Source: Sporolactobacillus terrae DSM 11697
Lineage (GTDB): Bacteria; Bacillota; Bacilli; Bacillales; Sporolactobacillaceae
Reading direction: 5' to 3'
Length of the DNA: 64,000 nucleotides
Assembly (NCBI RefSeq): GCF_000648615.1
Contig: NZ_JFZC01000038.1
Coordinates: 1-64,000, forward strand
Every line of letters begins with the position of its first letter. Positions within the stretch are counted from its first letter, which is position 1. The notes beneath the pieces were generated by a model that searched no databases, was not told the origin of the DNA, and saw only the letters and a program-made list of their open reading frames with translations. The position numbers and the translations under genes were made by a program. Positions 1 to 8,385 of this stretch are shown piece by piece.

Positions 1-61
1 TCCCTCGCATGGCACACATGTCCCTCGTTTATGTCCTAAGTGTCCCAAAAACATGGCATAA

Positions 62-568
62 CTGGGCTTTTGCGATGGCAATATACATATAGTTCATAAA
101 CCAAAATTTTTAGTTCTTGACGAACCAACGACTGGGTTAGACGTAAGTGCCTCAACAACTTTACTCAATTATTTAAAAGAGTTATCAAAAGATAACAAAT
201 CTATAGTCATTTCGTCACATGATCTGGATCTACTTGAATCATTTTGTACAAAAATTATATTTATAGTTAGTGGCAAAATTAAATTTTTCGGAGACATGTC
301 TCATTTTTTAAGTAACAGTCAAAATTTGAAAATATTAACGATTAATTTTAATGGTAAATTGACTGATGATTCCATACAGTCTTTGAAAGAAAGATGCGTA
401 GATATCGTAAATTGGAAACCTCTTGAGATAAAATTAAGCAAGCAGACTTCGATTAATTCAATATGGGATTGTTTAGCATCTGTCGTACAAATAAATAGTA
501 TTCAAGAAAAAAAACCGTCTCTCAGAGATATTTTCTTAGAGACTCAAAGAGAGAGGGCGGGGAAATGA
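62..568 (+). pseudogene. ABC transporter ATP-binding subunit, 5'-truncated
   Basis: The open frame follows a stop at 59-61 and carries the C-terminal half of an ABC-2 type exporter ATPase: Walker B with D-loop (LVLDEPTTGLD, about 113-145) and the switch-His motif (ISSHD, about 211-225). Walker A and the signature motif are missing. The reading frame runs directly into the segment from ATG 296, so that ATG is internal, not a start. The permease gene overlaps its 3' end by 4 bp, which is the normal arrangement for a drug or bacteriocin exporter pair. Bases 1-60 look unrelated to the gene and contain short repeats, so an insertion or recombination probably removed the 5' half. Codons are AT-rich compared with later genes. 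Confidence 0.8.
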
Positions 569-1365
569 CACCAAATGAATTTAGAAACAATCGACAATTG
601 GGTTTACGTGGATTTTTTATAGTAGTTTTAATAGAAATGAAGGCATTTTGGAATAATAAAAATATATTATATTCTAAGGTTTTGACGCCTATTTTTTATT
701 TTCTTTTTCTTACTGTTGGTATTAAACAATCAATGGATAATTTTGAGTATCAGGGGCAAAACGTAAATTATATTCAATATACGACCATAGGAATTTTTGG
801 TATATTGATAATTTCACAAATGTCTCAAGCGGTGTACAGAACTGTTATTGATAAAAGATGGGGATTATTACCTATAAAATTATTTAATGGAATTCGTCCA
901 AAATACTATGTAATTGGGATGTCCACTTTTCCGTTAATTTCAGTTTTTATTCAGGTGTTGATTGTGTATAGTCTATCAGTAGCTATTCAAAATAGCATAA
1001 GCTTTTATAGTTTCATTATAATTGTATTTTTTTCTTTAATATGTCTTATATTTTGGACCTCATTAGGGATTATTATTTCATTAATGGTTAAAAATTATCA
1101 GCAGAGGGATATCTTATTGAGTGTGTTGTATTTGCCAATATCTTTTACAGCACCAACTTTTTATAGTTTAGATCATGCTCCAATTTATATACTCGTTCTA
1201 TCCCATCTTAATCCTTTAACCTATCAATTAAATGCTATGAGGTCGGTTGTTTTTGGAAATATTAATTTTCAGATGATTGGCATCACGTTGGCATTATCGT
1301 TATTAATGTATTTATTCGCAGTTTTTCTTATTAAGCGCGCTCCACTCTTAAGCGAAGAAAAATAA
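565..1365 (+). CDS. ABC-2 type transporter permease
   Basis: This 266-residue membrane protein has about six hydrophobic segments in the ABC-2 permease pattern: a first segment near residues 40-60, a cytoplasmic loop, then paired helices up to the C-terminus. Its ATG overlaps the stop of the ATPase fragment by 4 bp, which points to translational coupling and a shared transcript. The export substrate cannot be read from sequence. With the partner ATPase lacking Walker A, the transporter is probably non-functional unless another ATPase substitutes. Base composition is strongly AT-rich, suggesting acquired DNA. Confidence 0.85.
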   Translation: MTPNEFRNNRQLGLRGFFIVVLIEMKAFWNNKNILYSKVLTPIFYFLFLTVGIKQSMDNFEYQGQNVNYIQYTTIGIFGILIISQMSQAVYRTVIDKRWGLLPIKLFNGIRPKYYVIGMSTFPLISVFIQVLIVYSLSVAIQNSISFYSFIIIVFFSLICLIFWTSLGIIISLMVKNYQQRDILLSVLYLPISFTAPTFYSLDHAPIYILVLSHLNPLTYQLNAMRSVVFGNINFQMIGITLALSLLMYLFAVFLIKRAPLLSEEK

Positions 1366-1522
1366 TATTTGAAAAACATTTGTGACCTTTTTGAATGGCA
1401 ATTTTTTTGAGATTCAGATTTTTTGCATTTAGAATTATAAAAATAACCCACACCTATTCACAATGATCTGTACCCTGTCAAGTTGACAATCGAAATAATG
1501 AAAGCTCATTTTAATTTTTAAC

Positions 1523-2276
1523 GTAAGCGTCAAATAATGGACACCTTCTCTTGATCAGTCAAGCATGCGATAATGCCTCTATCAAATGATCTGGAGGATG
1601 ATCCATGACGCGTATCGAGTTACAAAATCTTTGGCAAGAGCGCATGAAAGATTTTGAGAAAAGTGAACAGAACGGCAAAGAATGGTGTTCGACACAAGGA
1701 ATTTCACTCAGTCAATTTCGATATTGGCGACGTAAGCTAAGATTGATGCCAGCGACACCTTCAACGCATTCATGGATGACCATGGATTTTGATCGTGCAC
1801 AGAAACAAGAGAGTCTTTTTGTCCATCTTGGAGTTTCAAGGATCGAGGTCCACGCCGGGTTCGATCCGGATCTGTTGGCTGATGTGGTTCGTGTGTTGCG
1901 AACGCTATGATTCGGGATTCGATCATTGAGCAAGTGTATTTAGCCAAAGGTCCTACGGACCTGAGAAAGTCGATTGATGGGTTGTCCGTTATCGTACAGG
2001 AAGGCTTTCATCTTAATCCTTTTTCCTCCTGCCTATTTGTGTTCTGTAATCGTAAGCGGGACAAGTTAAAAATCTTGCATTGGGAATATAACGGCTTTTG
2101 GCTTTATTATAAGCGTCTGGAGAAAGGAGCCTTTGCATGGCCAAAGGCTGACGATTCCTCGCCTTCTTTAAAAATTACGCGACGACAGCTGAATTGGCTG
2201 TTGGATGGCAAATCAATACACACATTTACACAATTCGTTGAAACCATAGAACTGAGTACATATAAAATCTTGATCT
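1523..2276 (+). mobile_element. IS66-family element remnant (left end, tnpA, tnpB; tnpC lost)
   Basis: The left end starts with a GTAAGCG-type terminus at 1523, followed by GGACACC, as in IS66-family inverted repeats. It carries the two accessory genes in their normal 4-bp overlap. The large DDE transposase gene tnpC is absent, and the tnpB product departs from the family pattern after about residue 103, so a deletion or recombination near 2216 removed the rest. The element should be immobile. Confidence 0.8.
1605..1910 (+). CDS. tnpA: IS66 accessory protein TnpA
   Basis: The 101-residue protein has the helix-turn-helix-like N-terminus typical of IS66 TnpA, with an SLSQFRYWRRKL segment at about residues 35-46. 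The ATG follows a good ribosome site (ctggaggatg) after the IS left end. It overlaps the next gene (ATGA). It is one of the accessory proteins IS66 elements use in transposition and is probably non-functional here because the transposase is missing. Confidence 0.85.
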   Translation: MTRIELQNLWQERMKDFEKSEQNGKEWCSTQGISLSQFRYWRRKLRLMPATPSTHSWMTMDFDRAQKQESLFVHLGVSRIEVHAGFDPDLLADVVRVLRTL

Positions 2277-2278
2277 AG
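1907..2278 (+). CDS. tnpB: IS66 accessory protein TnpB (Orf2), altered C-terminus
   Basis: Residues 1-103 follow the IS66 Orf2 family: VYLAKGPTDLRKSIDGL near the start, then FVFCNRKRDKLKIL, then a WLLDG block at about 96-102. After that block the sequence no longer looks like the family and ends about 20 residues later, consistent with a junction to foreign DNA at about 2216. The start codon overlaps tnpA. There is no tnpC downstream. Confidence 0.85.
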   Translation: MIRDSIIEQVYLAKGPTDLRKSIDGLSVIVQEGFHLNPFSSCLFVFCNRKRDKLKILHWEYNGFWLYYKRLEKGAFAWPKADDSSPSLKITRRQLNWLLDGKSIHTFTQFVETIELSTYKILI

Positions 2279-2300
2279 AAGGACAAGAGGGGGAATTAGG

Positions 2301-2780
2301 GTGTCTAATATTTATTACTCAATAAAGAATGGAGTAACAAATTTAATCAAATGGTTTCCCGTAATATGGACAGATAGAGATTATGACAATGCATATCTTT
2401 ATAAGCTATTATGGAAAAAGCTACAAAATATGGCCAATATGCAAAGAAGAGAGGGTCATTCAACAAACTCAGAAGAAATAGCTGAACAAATAGAATATGC
2501 GGCAAATCTGGCACATAGGTTGTGGAAGAATAATTACCTTGAAGAAACACTTAACAAGTATGACTACTATACAAAATATCCAGCTATTGATGCTAATGAA
2601 ATTATGCATGTTGCTGATCAACCAAATAAAGATGGAAATTATGATGTTACACAGAGTATAAATACGATACAATTAAAATTATTTCGTCAGTGCGGGACAG
2701 AAGCTGATGATCTTTTTGAAGAAGAACATAAACAATTATTCGATTACTTGAAAAGGTATTCGGAAAGTTGGTGGGATTGA
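2301..2780 (+). CDS. hypothetical phage-like protein
   Basis: A 159-residue soluble, acidic protein starting at GTG 2301 behind a purine-rich ribosome site (gagggggaattag). It opens with an aromatic-rich segment (IKWFPVIWTDRDYDNAYLY, about residues 16-34) and continues as predicted alpha-helix, ending in YSESWWD. The pattern resembles small orphan proteins of Firmicutes phages, but I cannot name a family or function. It lies between the IS66 remnant and a broken hydrolase gene, in AT-rich DNA, so it is probably cargo of past mobile-element traffic. Confidence 0.5.
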   Translation: MSNIYYSIKNGVTNLIKWFPVIWTDRDYDNAYLYKLLWKKLQNMANMQRREGHSTNSEEIAEQIEYAANLAHRLWKNNYLEETLNKYDYYTKYPAIDANEIMHVADQPNKDGNYDVTQSINTIQLKLFRQCGTEADDLFEEEHKQLFDYLKRYSESWWD

Positions 2781-2880
2781 TTGAATCGTAGTTTCAGTAA
2801 TAGGGAAGAACAAGTCATCATAAGCAAGAAAGAGGTTTAAAAATCCGTATCTAAGAATAGTCAAAGGAATTGACTATATT

Positions 2881-3112
2881 TGACCGTATTTAATGAATCC
2901 CTTCCTAAAGCTAAATATTTTTCGTTGACTCCGCTTGATGATGGTGTCTGGGCAGCGCTTTCTATACCTGGAACTGGCTCGTGGTCAAATGCGGGGATCA
3001 AACAGTTGTTTTTGACGCGTTCGCTACCCCCACGGCTGCCGATGATTTACGAATGGTTGCTGAATCCCCGCACAATACGCATCATATGGTGCACCTAGCA
3101 TCTTTCATTACA
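2881..3112 (+). pseudogene. MBL-fold metallo-hydrolase, N-terminal fragment, frameshifted
   Basis: The first frame from 2881 reads as the start of a metallo-beta-lactamase-fold hydrolase (LTPLDDGVWAALSIPGTGSW, then NAGI). After NAGIKQ the homology moves to another frame at about 3002-3112, where a VVFDAFATPTAADDLRMVAE-type stretch continues the family pattern. The reading then stops before the metal-binding HxHxDH motif. So this is a frameshifted and truncated relic with no catalytic part. Confidence 0.65.
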
Positions 3113-3587
3113 ATATAAAGTCCTTGCTGGAAAAGGGAAAAGGATCCAGTAATTTGTAAAACCGGTAAGATTGCGGGACGAGGCCTCCTATTTATCAAAC
3201 CTTATTTAAGTATATTTAACTCATCAAAGCCCCAATAAACCAACTTTTTGCTCTTTAACTCCGTTCATAGCAAACGAGTGGGGATAAAGACAAATACAAA
3301 TTAAGCAATAATGCCTATTTCACGGCGTTTATTGTGATGAATAAAAACTGTTAAAGATGATAGGGTTCCCTAGGGAATCTCTTCCAGAGAGTGGCCTCAT
3401 AAATAGTGCCCTTTCCAAGCAGCTTGTTAGAAACAAGGCAAATTACTTTTCTTTCCTTTTTTATACTGACACTTACGAGGACCATATTCTTTGTTGCACA
3501 TTTCTCCTATCCAGAAAAACTTTTATCAATTGGAAAAGGCCTGTGCGAACGTAGTGATTCGTACAGGTGTTTCGTAATTGTATTTTG
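3113..3587. other. intergenic region without a recognisable gene
   Basis: No coding pattern is convincing here. Two overlapping open frames on the plus strand (from about 3357 and 3406) lack ribosome sites and protein-like composition, and one runs antisense into the neighbouring gene. The only clear structure is the hairpin at 3539-3568. Confidence 0.6.
3539..3568 (-). terminator. hairpin 3' of the DapA-like gene
   Basis: The arms CCTGTGCGAA and TTCGTACAGG (one mismatch) flank an 8-nt loop. On the minus strand the hairpin comes about 20 bp after the stop codon and is followed by a short pyrimidine-rich run, as expected for an intrinsic terminator of moderate strength. Confidence 0.5.
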
Positions 3588-4460
3588 TTACTTTGAAAAA
3601 GCTTGGTCAATAATCTTTTTCTCTTCTTCACTTAAAACGGAAAGGGGTTCACGGCAGATTCCGACATCAATCTTTTGCTTTTCAAAAAGATATTTAACTG
3701 AACGCAAGGTTCCCATTTCCATGATTGAATGGATATAGGGTAAAAGTTTAGTCAGCTGTTTTTCTCCGGCCTCAGTTTTTCCTTCATGAATCGCTTTGAT
3801 CATGAACTGGATTTCATTTGGAAATATATTTCCTATAATACTTGTAATGCCGTCAAATCCTAACTGATGATTTTTAATAAGCGACAAATCATCTCCGGAT
3901 AAGACCATGAATGCCTTACCCAGTTGTTTTTTGATATGGGGTACAGTATTGGGATTGCCCGCCTGTTTGAATGCAACGATTTGTGGGTTTTTGTCAATCA
4001 ACTTGAAGAGTGTTTCCAGATGCAGATCGAATCCTGTTCGTGGAGGATTGTTGTAAAGCATGATTGGCAATGTCGTTGTATGGCAAATCTTTTCCACATA
4101 AGTGATCGCTTCTTGTTGGCTAATGCGTAAATAAGGAGGGAAGCCCAGCATGATACTATCGAGTCCCGATTTCTCCGCAGAAACAGCTAGGGCCATTGCA
4201 TCCTTTGTTCGAACAGCAGCGACACCGCCATATAAGATCAGGTCATCTTTTGCTTCTTTTTTTACTTCGCTGAATAAAGCTGCGCGTTCTTCATAAGTCA
4301 TTGAATGCTGCTCGCCGGTAGATCCGCTAATCAATAATGCAGGAACGCCCTGCTTCTTATAGTATTCGATTAAAGGGGGAATTCCTTTTAAATAGAGATC
4401 GCCATTCGTCGAAAAAGGTGTAATCATAGCGACACTGAAAGGTAAAAAAGGTTTGTTCAT
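3588..4460 (-). CDS. dihydrodipicolinate synthase / N-acetylneuraminate lyase family aldolase
   Basis: This 290-residue protein is a class I aldolase of the DapA/NanA TIM-barrel family. The GSTGE substrate-binding motif is at 46-50, the catalytic tyrosine is in YNNPPRTG (Tyr136), and the Schiff-base lysine is in AFKQAG (Lys165). It ends in a family-typical helical region. Members include dihydrodipicolinate synthase, sialic acid lyase and sugar-acid aldolases, and the sequence alone does not settle the substrate. There is no lysine-pathway neighbour, so a housekeeping DapA role is unlikely. The start is supported by a ribosome site (ggagatg). Confidence 0.85.
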   Translation of the reverse strand: MNKPFLPFSVAMITPFSTNGDLYLKGIPPLIEYYKKQGVPALLISGSTGEQHSMTYEERAALFSEVKKEAKDDLILYGGVAAVRTKDAMALAVSAEKSGLDSIMLGFPPYLRISQQEAITYVEKICHTTTLPIMLYNNPPRTGFDLHLETLFKLIDKNPQIVAFKQAGNPNTVPHIKKQLGKAFMVLSGDDLSLIKNHQLGFDGITSIIGNIFPNEIQFMIKAIHEGKTEAGEKQLTKLLPYIHSIMEMGTLRSVKYLFEKQKIDVGICREPLSVLSEEEKKIIDQAFSK

Positions 4461-4558
4461 TTTTCCATCTCCTAATCTCTATTTTTTATACTCTTGAATT
4501 GTCAAACGAAGTCTTTGGCTTTGCCCAAGACTTGGCTGTACCCTGAACATTCCACTGT

Positions 4559-5206
4559 TTATTGAGCACGCTCAAGATGGCGGTCTATTTGTAAGCGGCC
4601 AAATACTTTTTTAGTTAGTGACATGAAGTAATTGAGTAGGGGTCCCCCTAAACAAACCGTTAATAGAGTTCCAACACCAATGGGTCCATTTAAAATGACT
4701 GCGATGATCAAAAATAGGACGTAAATGAGCGTCCTTGAAAAAAATATATTTGTTCTCGTTAATTCTTGAATAATTAATGTTAATCGGTCAACTGGAATCG
4801 GGGCGAAATTTGTATGTAAATAGATTGACGTTCCTAATCCGATAACAACTAAGCCGATTCCAAAATAAACCGCTTTGCTGTACCATTGTTCAGGTGTTAC
4901 AAAAAAGTGCAATAAAAAAAGCCACAGATCAATACCGATTCCTGTTATAAGTGATGTTAACAACCCTAAAAATTCTGGCCTTTGTCTTTTTAATAATGAA
5001 TTACAACTTATTAATAGTAAAGCAAGTATAATTTCCCAACTTCCTACAGTAAACCCTACATTTATAGATAGGCCTACCAAAAGTGCATCAAAGGGTGAAG
5101 TTCCGAGGTCCGATTGTATCGTGAAAGAAATACCAAGAGTTAATAGTAAAATGCCTAGTACATAAAAAGCATATTTCACTTTATTTTGCCACTTCCTCTT
5201 GATCAA
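4559..5206 (-). CDS. YczE/YitT-family membrane protein
   Basis: A five- to six-helix membrane protein of 215 residues. The N-terminal block LGISFTIQSDLGTSPFDAL (about residues 22-40) is characteristic of the YczE/YyaS/YitT family. The biochemical function of the family is not settled. The listed start is TTG at 5206; a GTG nine codons further in is an alternative because no strong ribosome site precedes the TTG. It is divergent from a MarR regulator, and the shared gap contains a palindrome, so the regulator probably controls it. Confidence 0.8.
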   Translation of the reverse strand: MIKRKWQNKVKYAFYVLGILLLTLGISFTIQSDLGTSPFDALLVGLSINVGFTVGSWEIILALLLISCNSLLKRQRPEFLGLLTSLITGIGIDLWLFLLHFFVTPEQWYSKAVYFGIGLVVIGLGTSIYLHTNFAPIPVDRLTLIIQELTRTNIFFSRTLIYVLFLIIAVILNGPIGVGTLLTVCLGGPLLNYFMSLTKKVFGRLQIDRHLERAQ

Positions 5207-5214
5207 TGTTTTTG

Positions 5215-5273
5215 TTGTAAATGCAATAAAATTAGTTTAAATTTAATATATATCATAGTTGTTGCATATGCAA
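5215..5273. promoter_or_regulatory. probable MarR operator region
   Basis: Between the divergent yczE-like and marR genes there is a perfect 12-bp palindrome, TTGCATATGCAA, at 5262-5273. A second copy with two mismatches, TTGTAAATGCAA, lies at 5215-5226. Each is followed by the same TAAAA stretch. Two related palindromes between a MarR gene and its divergent neighbour are a common arrangement for autoregulation. Assignment to this regulator is inferred. Confidence 0.55.
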
Positions 5274-5299
5274 TAAAAATATTTGTGAAGGAGTTAATG

Positions 5300-5752
5300 A
5301 TGAAGGAAATTCTCCGTGAAGTTGGAATGATTGCCCGGGCACTAGATTCGATAAGCAATATAGAATTTAAAGAATATGAACTGACAAAAGGGCAGTATTT
5401 GTACCTTGTGCGAATAGGTGAAAACCCGGGAATCATTCAAGAAAAGTTAGCTGAGATGATCAAAGTGGATCGAACAACAGCAGCTCGTGCCATTCAAAAA
5501 CTTGAAATGAAGGGTTTTATTGAAAAAAAAGATGATGAACATAACAAAAAAATAAAAAAACTCTTTCTCACAGAAAAAGGGAAAAAGGTATTTCCTTTTA
5601 TTAAAAGAGAAAATGATTATTCGAATAGCGTTGCATTAGCGGGACTTTCCGGAGAAGAAACAGAAACGATTTTTTATCTTCTTCAAAGAGTTAGAAAAAA
5701 TGTAGAAAAAGATTGGGAATTTGTAAAAAAGGGAAACAAAAGAAATTATTGA
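5300..5752 (+). CDS. MarR-family transcriptional regulator
   Basis: A winged-helix protein of about 150 residues. The DNA-recognition region shows IQEKLAEMIKVDRTTAARAIQKLE followed by the wing (FIEKKDDEHNKKIKKLFLTEKG), which is classic MarR. I place the start at ATG 5300 (or the adjacent ATG 5297) because AAGGAG lies at 5288-5293; the longer open frame from 5186 runs through the operator region. The gene is followed 25 bp later by a GNAT acetyltransferase, which may be co-transcribed. Confidence 0.85.
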   Translation: MKEILREVGMIARALDSISNIEFKEYELTKGQYLYLVRIGENPGIIQEKLAEMIKVDRTTAARAIQKLEMKGFIEKKDDEHNKKIKKLFLTEKGKKVFPFIKRENDYSNSVALAGLSGEETETIFYLLQRVRKNVEKDWEFVKKGNKRNY

Positions 5753-5759
5753 TCGATAA

Positions 5760-6296
<537 letters not shown>

Positions 6297-6443
6297 ATTC
6301 AGAAGTTCGAATTAATCCTCTGCTCGCCCATGATGATCATTACATTAACAGAAGTGTTCTTCCATTAAAAGTTTATTCACCTCTATTAGAGGCTGCATCG
6401 ATTGATTTATGGAGAACGCATGTGAGGGTGGAGTTAAAAACAA

Positions 6444-6472
6444 TTGACAGCGACCGACCGTTCGGTTACCAT
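6444..6472 (+). promoter_or_regulatory. tetR promoter with embedded operator
   Basis: A consensus -35 TTGACA at 6444-6449 is followed after 17 bp by TACCAT at 6467-6472. The spacer contains GACCGACCGTTCGGTT (6452-6467), an imperfect copy of the 16-bp palindrome at 7089-7104. A bound repressor would block polymerase, which implies autoregulation. Transcription would start almost at the tetR ATG. Confidence 0.65.
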
Positions 6473-6478
6473 TGCTGT

Positions 6479-7042
6479 ATGAAAAATAAAGATAAAAATA
6501 AATTACAAATGATTCTTCATGCAGTTCTAAGTCTGACTTCAACGAATGATCTGGTCAATTTGTCGATCAGCAAAATTGCTGCGGCAGCAGGAATATCCAA
6601 GTCAACGGTCTATGTCTATTTTAAAGATAAAGAGGAGCTACTTTCCAAAACCTATATGTACGTAAAGGATTTGATGGACGAAGGTATTGCCGAAGTTGAA
6701 GCGAAGCATCCGGATTTAGATGAACGCATCGGCGCATTCATTCGCCACTTTGTTCAGCGCTATCAGCGTTATCCTAAAGAAGCGAAATTTATGGAGGCGG
6801 TTCAAACCAATCCGAGTGTAGTCAGCGAAGAGGCGCACCAATATGCCGAAACGACGGCTGCGCCTATTTACAGGGCTTTTGAAGAAATAGTTGGAAATCC
6901 GGAGTTTGTTCAGGCACCGGCCTATGTGTACGCGACTTTCTTTTCTTTACCTATGAAAATGGCAGAGATCAATGGGACAATGACAGATTCGGAACTGGAT
7001 TCGATCATTTGTATGGTGCTGAATGCAATGAAAAGGCGTTAA
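6479..7042 (+). CDS. TetR-family transcriptional regulator
   Basis: A 187-residue regulator with a TetR helix-turn-helix near the N-terminus (ISKIAAAAGISKSTVYVYFKDKEELL, about residues 27-52) and a variable ligand-binding C-terminal domain. The longer open frame from 6293 includes the promoter and operator, so the start is ATG 6479. No ribosome site is visible before this ATG, and it sits 6 bp after the predicted -10 box, so the mRNA may be leaderless. Together with the following dehydrogenase and the matching palindromes it forms a two-gene regulatory circuit. Confidence 0.85.
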   Translation: MKNKDKNKLQMILHAVLSLTSTNDLVNLSISKIAAAAGISKSTVYVYFKDKEELLSKTYMYVKDLMDEGIAEVEAKHPDLDERIGAFIRHFVQRYQRYPKEAKFMEAVQTNPSVVSEEAHQYAETTAAPIYRAFEEIVGNPEFVQAPAYVYATFFSLPMKMAEINGTMTDSELDSIICMVLNAMKRR

Positions 7043-7086
7043 AGATTGACGGGAGCGCAGAAATGCGCTTTTTAATAAAATATAAA

Positions 7087-7106
7087 AAGACCGAACGTTC
7101 GGTCTT
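7087..7106. promoter_or_regulatory. palindromic TetR-type operator upstream of the SDR gene
   Basis: A perfect 20-bp palindrome with core GACCGAACGTTCGGTC lies 17 bp before the SDR start codon. The same core with two changes occurs in the tetR promoter at 6452-6467. GACCG-n-CGGTC operators are common for TetR regulators of this size. That the adjacent TetR protein binds both sites is inferred. Confidence 0.75.
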
Positions 7107-7122
7107 GATAGGAGCCATAATC

Positions 7123-7953
7123 ATGCAAAATGAAAAAAGAGTGGTATTAATTACAGGCGCATCGTCAGGTATGGGGTATGCAAGTGCTAAATATTTTCAT
7201 GATCACGGTTGGGTCGTTTATGCAGGTGCCAGACGAACGCAACGTATGAAAGATCTGAATGAACTCGGCATTCATGTCCTCCCGTTGGACGTTACAGACA
7301 ATGAATCAAATCAAAATTTTGTCGAGACGGCAATAAAAGAACAAGGCCGAGTCGATGTATTGATCAATAATGCAGGTTATGGAGAGTACGGTCCACTGGA
7401 AGAAGTTAACCTTGAAAATGCCAAATATCAATTTGATGTCAATTTATTTGCGGCCGGTGAATTGTCTAAGCTGGTCTTGCCGCTGATGCGGAAGCAACAA
7501 TTTGGACGGATGATCAATGTGACGTCGGTTGGAGAAAATGTTTATATGCCTCTTGGTGGATGGTACCATGCGACTAAAGCAGCGCTGGGGATATGGTCAG
7601 ATGTACTCGATATGGAAATCAGACAATTTGGTCTCCGGAGCATTGTGATTCAACCGGGAGCTACTCAGTCTGAGTGGGGAGACATAGCAATGCAAAAAGC
7701 GGAAAAGAATTTAAAAGCAGACTCACCCTATAGGAAACTCGTGCTGGCGATCAAGAAGCTTTTATTTTCTTTTCAAGCATCGGCAACGTCTGATGATTTA
7801 GCAAAAATTTTCTATAAAGCTGCGACGGATTCAAATCCCTCAAGAAGGTATTATCATTCATTAACAGATAGAATTGCGGTACGGATTGCAAGAAATCATC
7901 CGTCCCTTTGGCGCTTTGGCATGTGGAAAATGATGCGTCGAATGGGAAAATGA
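7123..7953 (+). CDS. short-chain dehydrogenase/reductase
   Basis: A 276-residue classical SDR. The NAD(P)-binding glycine motif is at the N-terminus (TGASSGMGYA), the NNAG motif is near residue 85, and the catalytic Ser-Tyr-Lys set appears as NVTSVGEN and YHATKAAL. An arginine-containing GARR after the first beta-alpha-beta unit suggests NADP preference. The start is ATG 7123 behind AGGAG; the longer open frame overlapping tetR is not used because the operator lies inside it. The substrate is unknown; related TetR-SDR pairs often handle reactive carbonyls or steroid-like compounds. Confidence 0.85.
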   Translation: MQNEKRVVLITGASSGMGYASAKYFHDHGWVVYAGARRTQRMKDLNELGIHVLPLDVTDNESNQNFVETAIKEQGRVDVLINNAGYGEYGPLEEVNLENAKYQFDVNLFAAGELSKLVLPLMRKQQFGRMINVTSVGENVYMPLGGWYHATKAALGIWSDVLDMEIRQFGLRSIVIQPGATQSEWGDIAMQKAEKNLKADSPYRKLVLAIKKLLFSFQASATSDDLAKIFYKAATDSNPSRRYYHSLTDRIAVRIARNHPSLWRFGMWKMMRRMGK

Positions 7954-8012
7954 CGAAGTGAAAATGTCGTCATTAAAACGACTCTGTTTAACACGATTTT
8001 GGCGAGAATTCC

Positions 8013-8042
8013 CCGCTTCAAGCTTTGCGAGAAGCTAAGCGG
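8013..8042 (+). repeat. strong hairpin, probable IS200/IS605 left-end structure
   Basis: Nested arms CCGCTT/AAGCGG and AGCTT/AAGCT form a strong imperfect hairpin about 120 bp upstream of a TnpB-like start. IS200/IS605 elements carry end hairpins that their transposases recognise, so this is probably the left end of the relic that follows. It lacks a U-tract, so it is not an obvious terminator. Confidence 0.4.
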
Positions 8043-8160
8043 TAAGATGAATCGCTTTCTTTAGTGTCTCGTTACCATTGGCAATAATCACGATTGACTA
8101 GAATAAGCGTTCGCACTATGATTTGTGTATAAAAGGATTTCCTAAGCAGGTGGGTGAGCC

Positions 8161-8254
8161 CATGATCCAGAAAAAAGCCTACACGTTTAGACTGTATTCC
8201 ATCAAAGAACATAAAACAGGGTTCCGGTCTTTATATGCATCTGAAGCAACATGA
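8161..8254 (+). pseudogene. TnpB (IS200/IS605 OrfB) N-terminal scrap
   Basis: From ATG 8161 about 30 codons read IQKKAYTFRLYSIKEHKTG, the characteristic first block of IS605-family TnpB proteins, and then hit a stop. No RuvC or zinc-finger parts remain. With the upstream hairpin this marks a nearly deleted IS200/IS605 element. The rest of 7954-8339 shows no gene. Confidence 0.5.
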
Positions 8255-8339
8255 ATTTTTCCGAATTTATCACCTATGTGGGAGACGATCAATAGATGGA
8301 AAGTTTTGGGATTGCTACTCTTTTACCGAATCCGCAGCT

Positions 8340-8373
8340 GAACAGGCATCACTTCTTAGAATGATGCCTGTTC
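8340..8373. terminator. bidirectional intrinsic terminator
   Basis: A perfect 12-bp stem (GAACAGGCATCA and TGATGCCTGTTC) with a 10-nt loop is followed by ATTATTTT on the plus strand. It lies 12 bp beyond the stop of the minus-strand Rpn-like gene, so it probably serves that gene and blocks read-through from the left. Confidence 0.75.
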
Positions 8374-8385
8374 ATTATTTTGTGC

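Noticed and set aside
3357-3738. Two overlapping plus-strand open frames
   Set aside because: No ribosome site, no family pattern, and one is antisense to the DapA-like gene.
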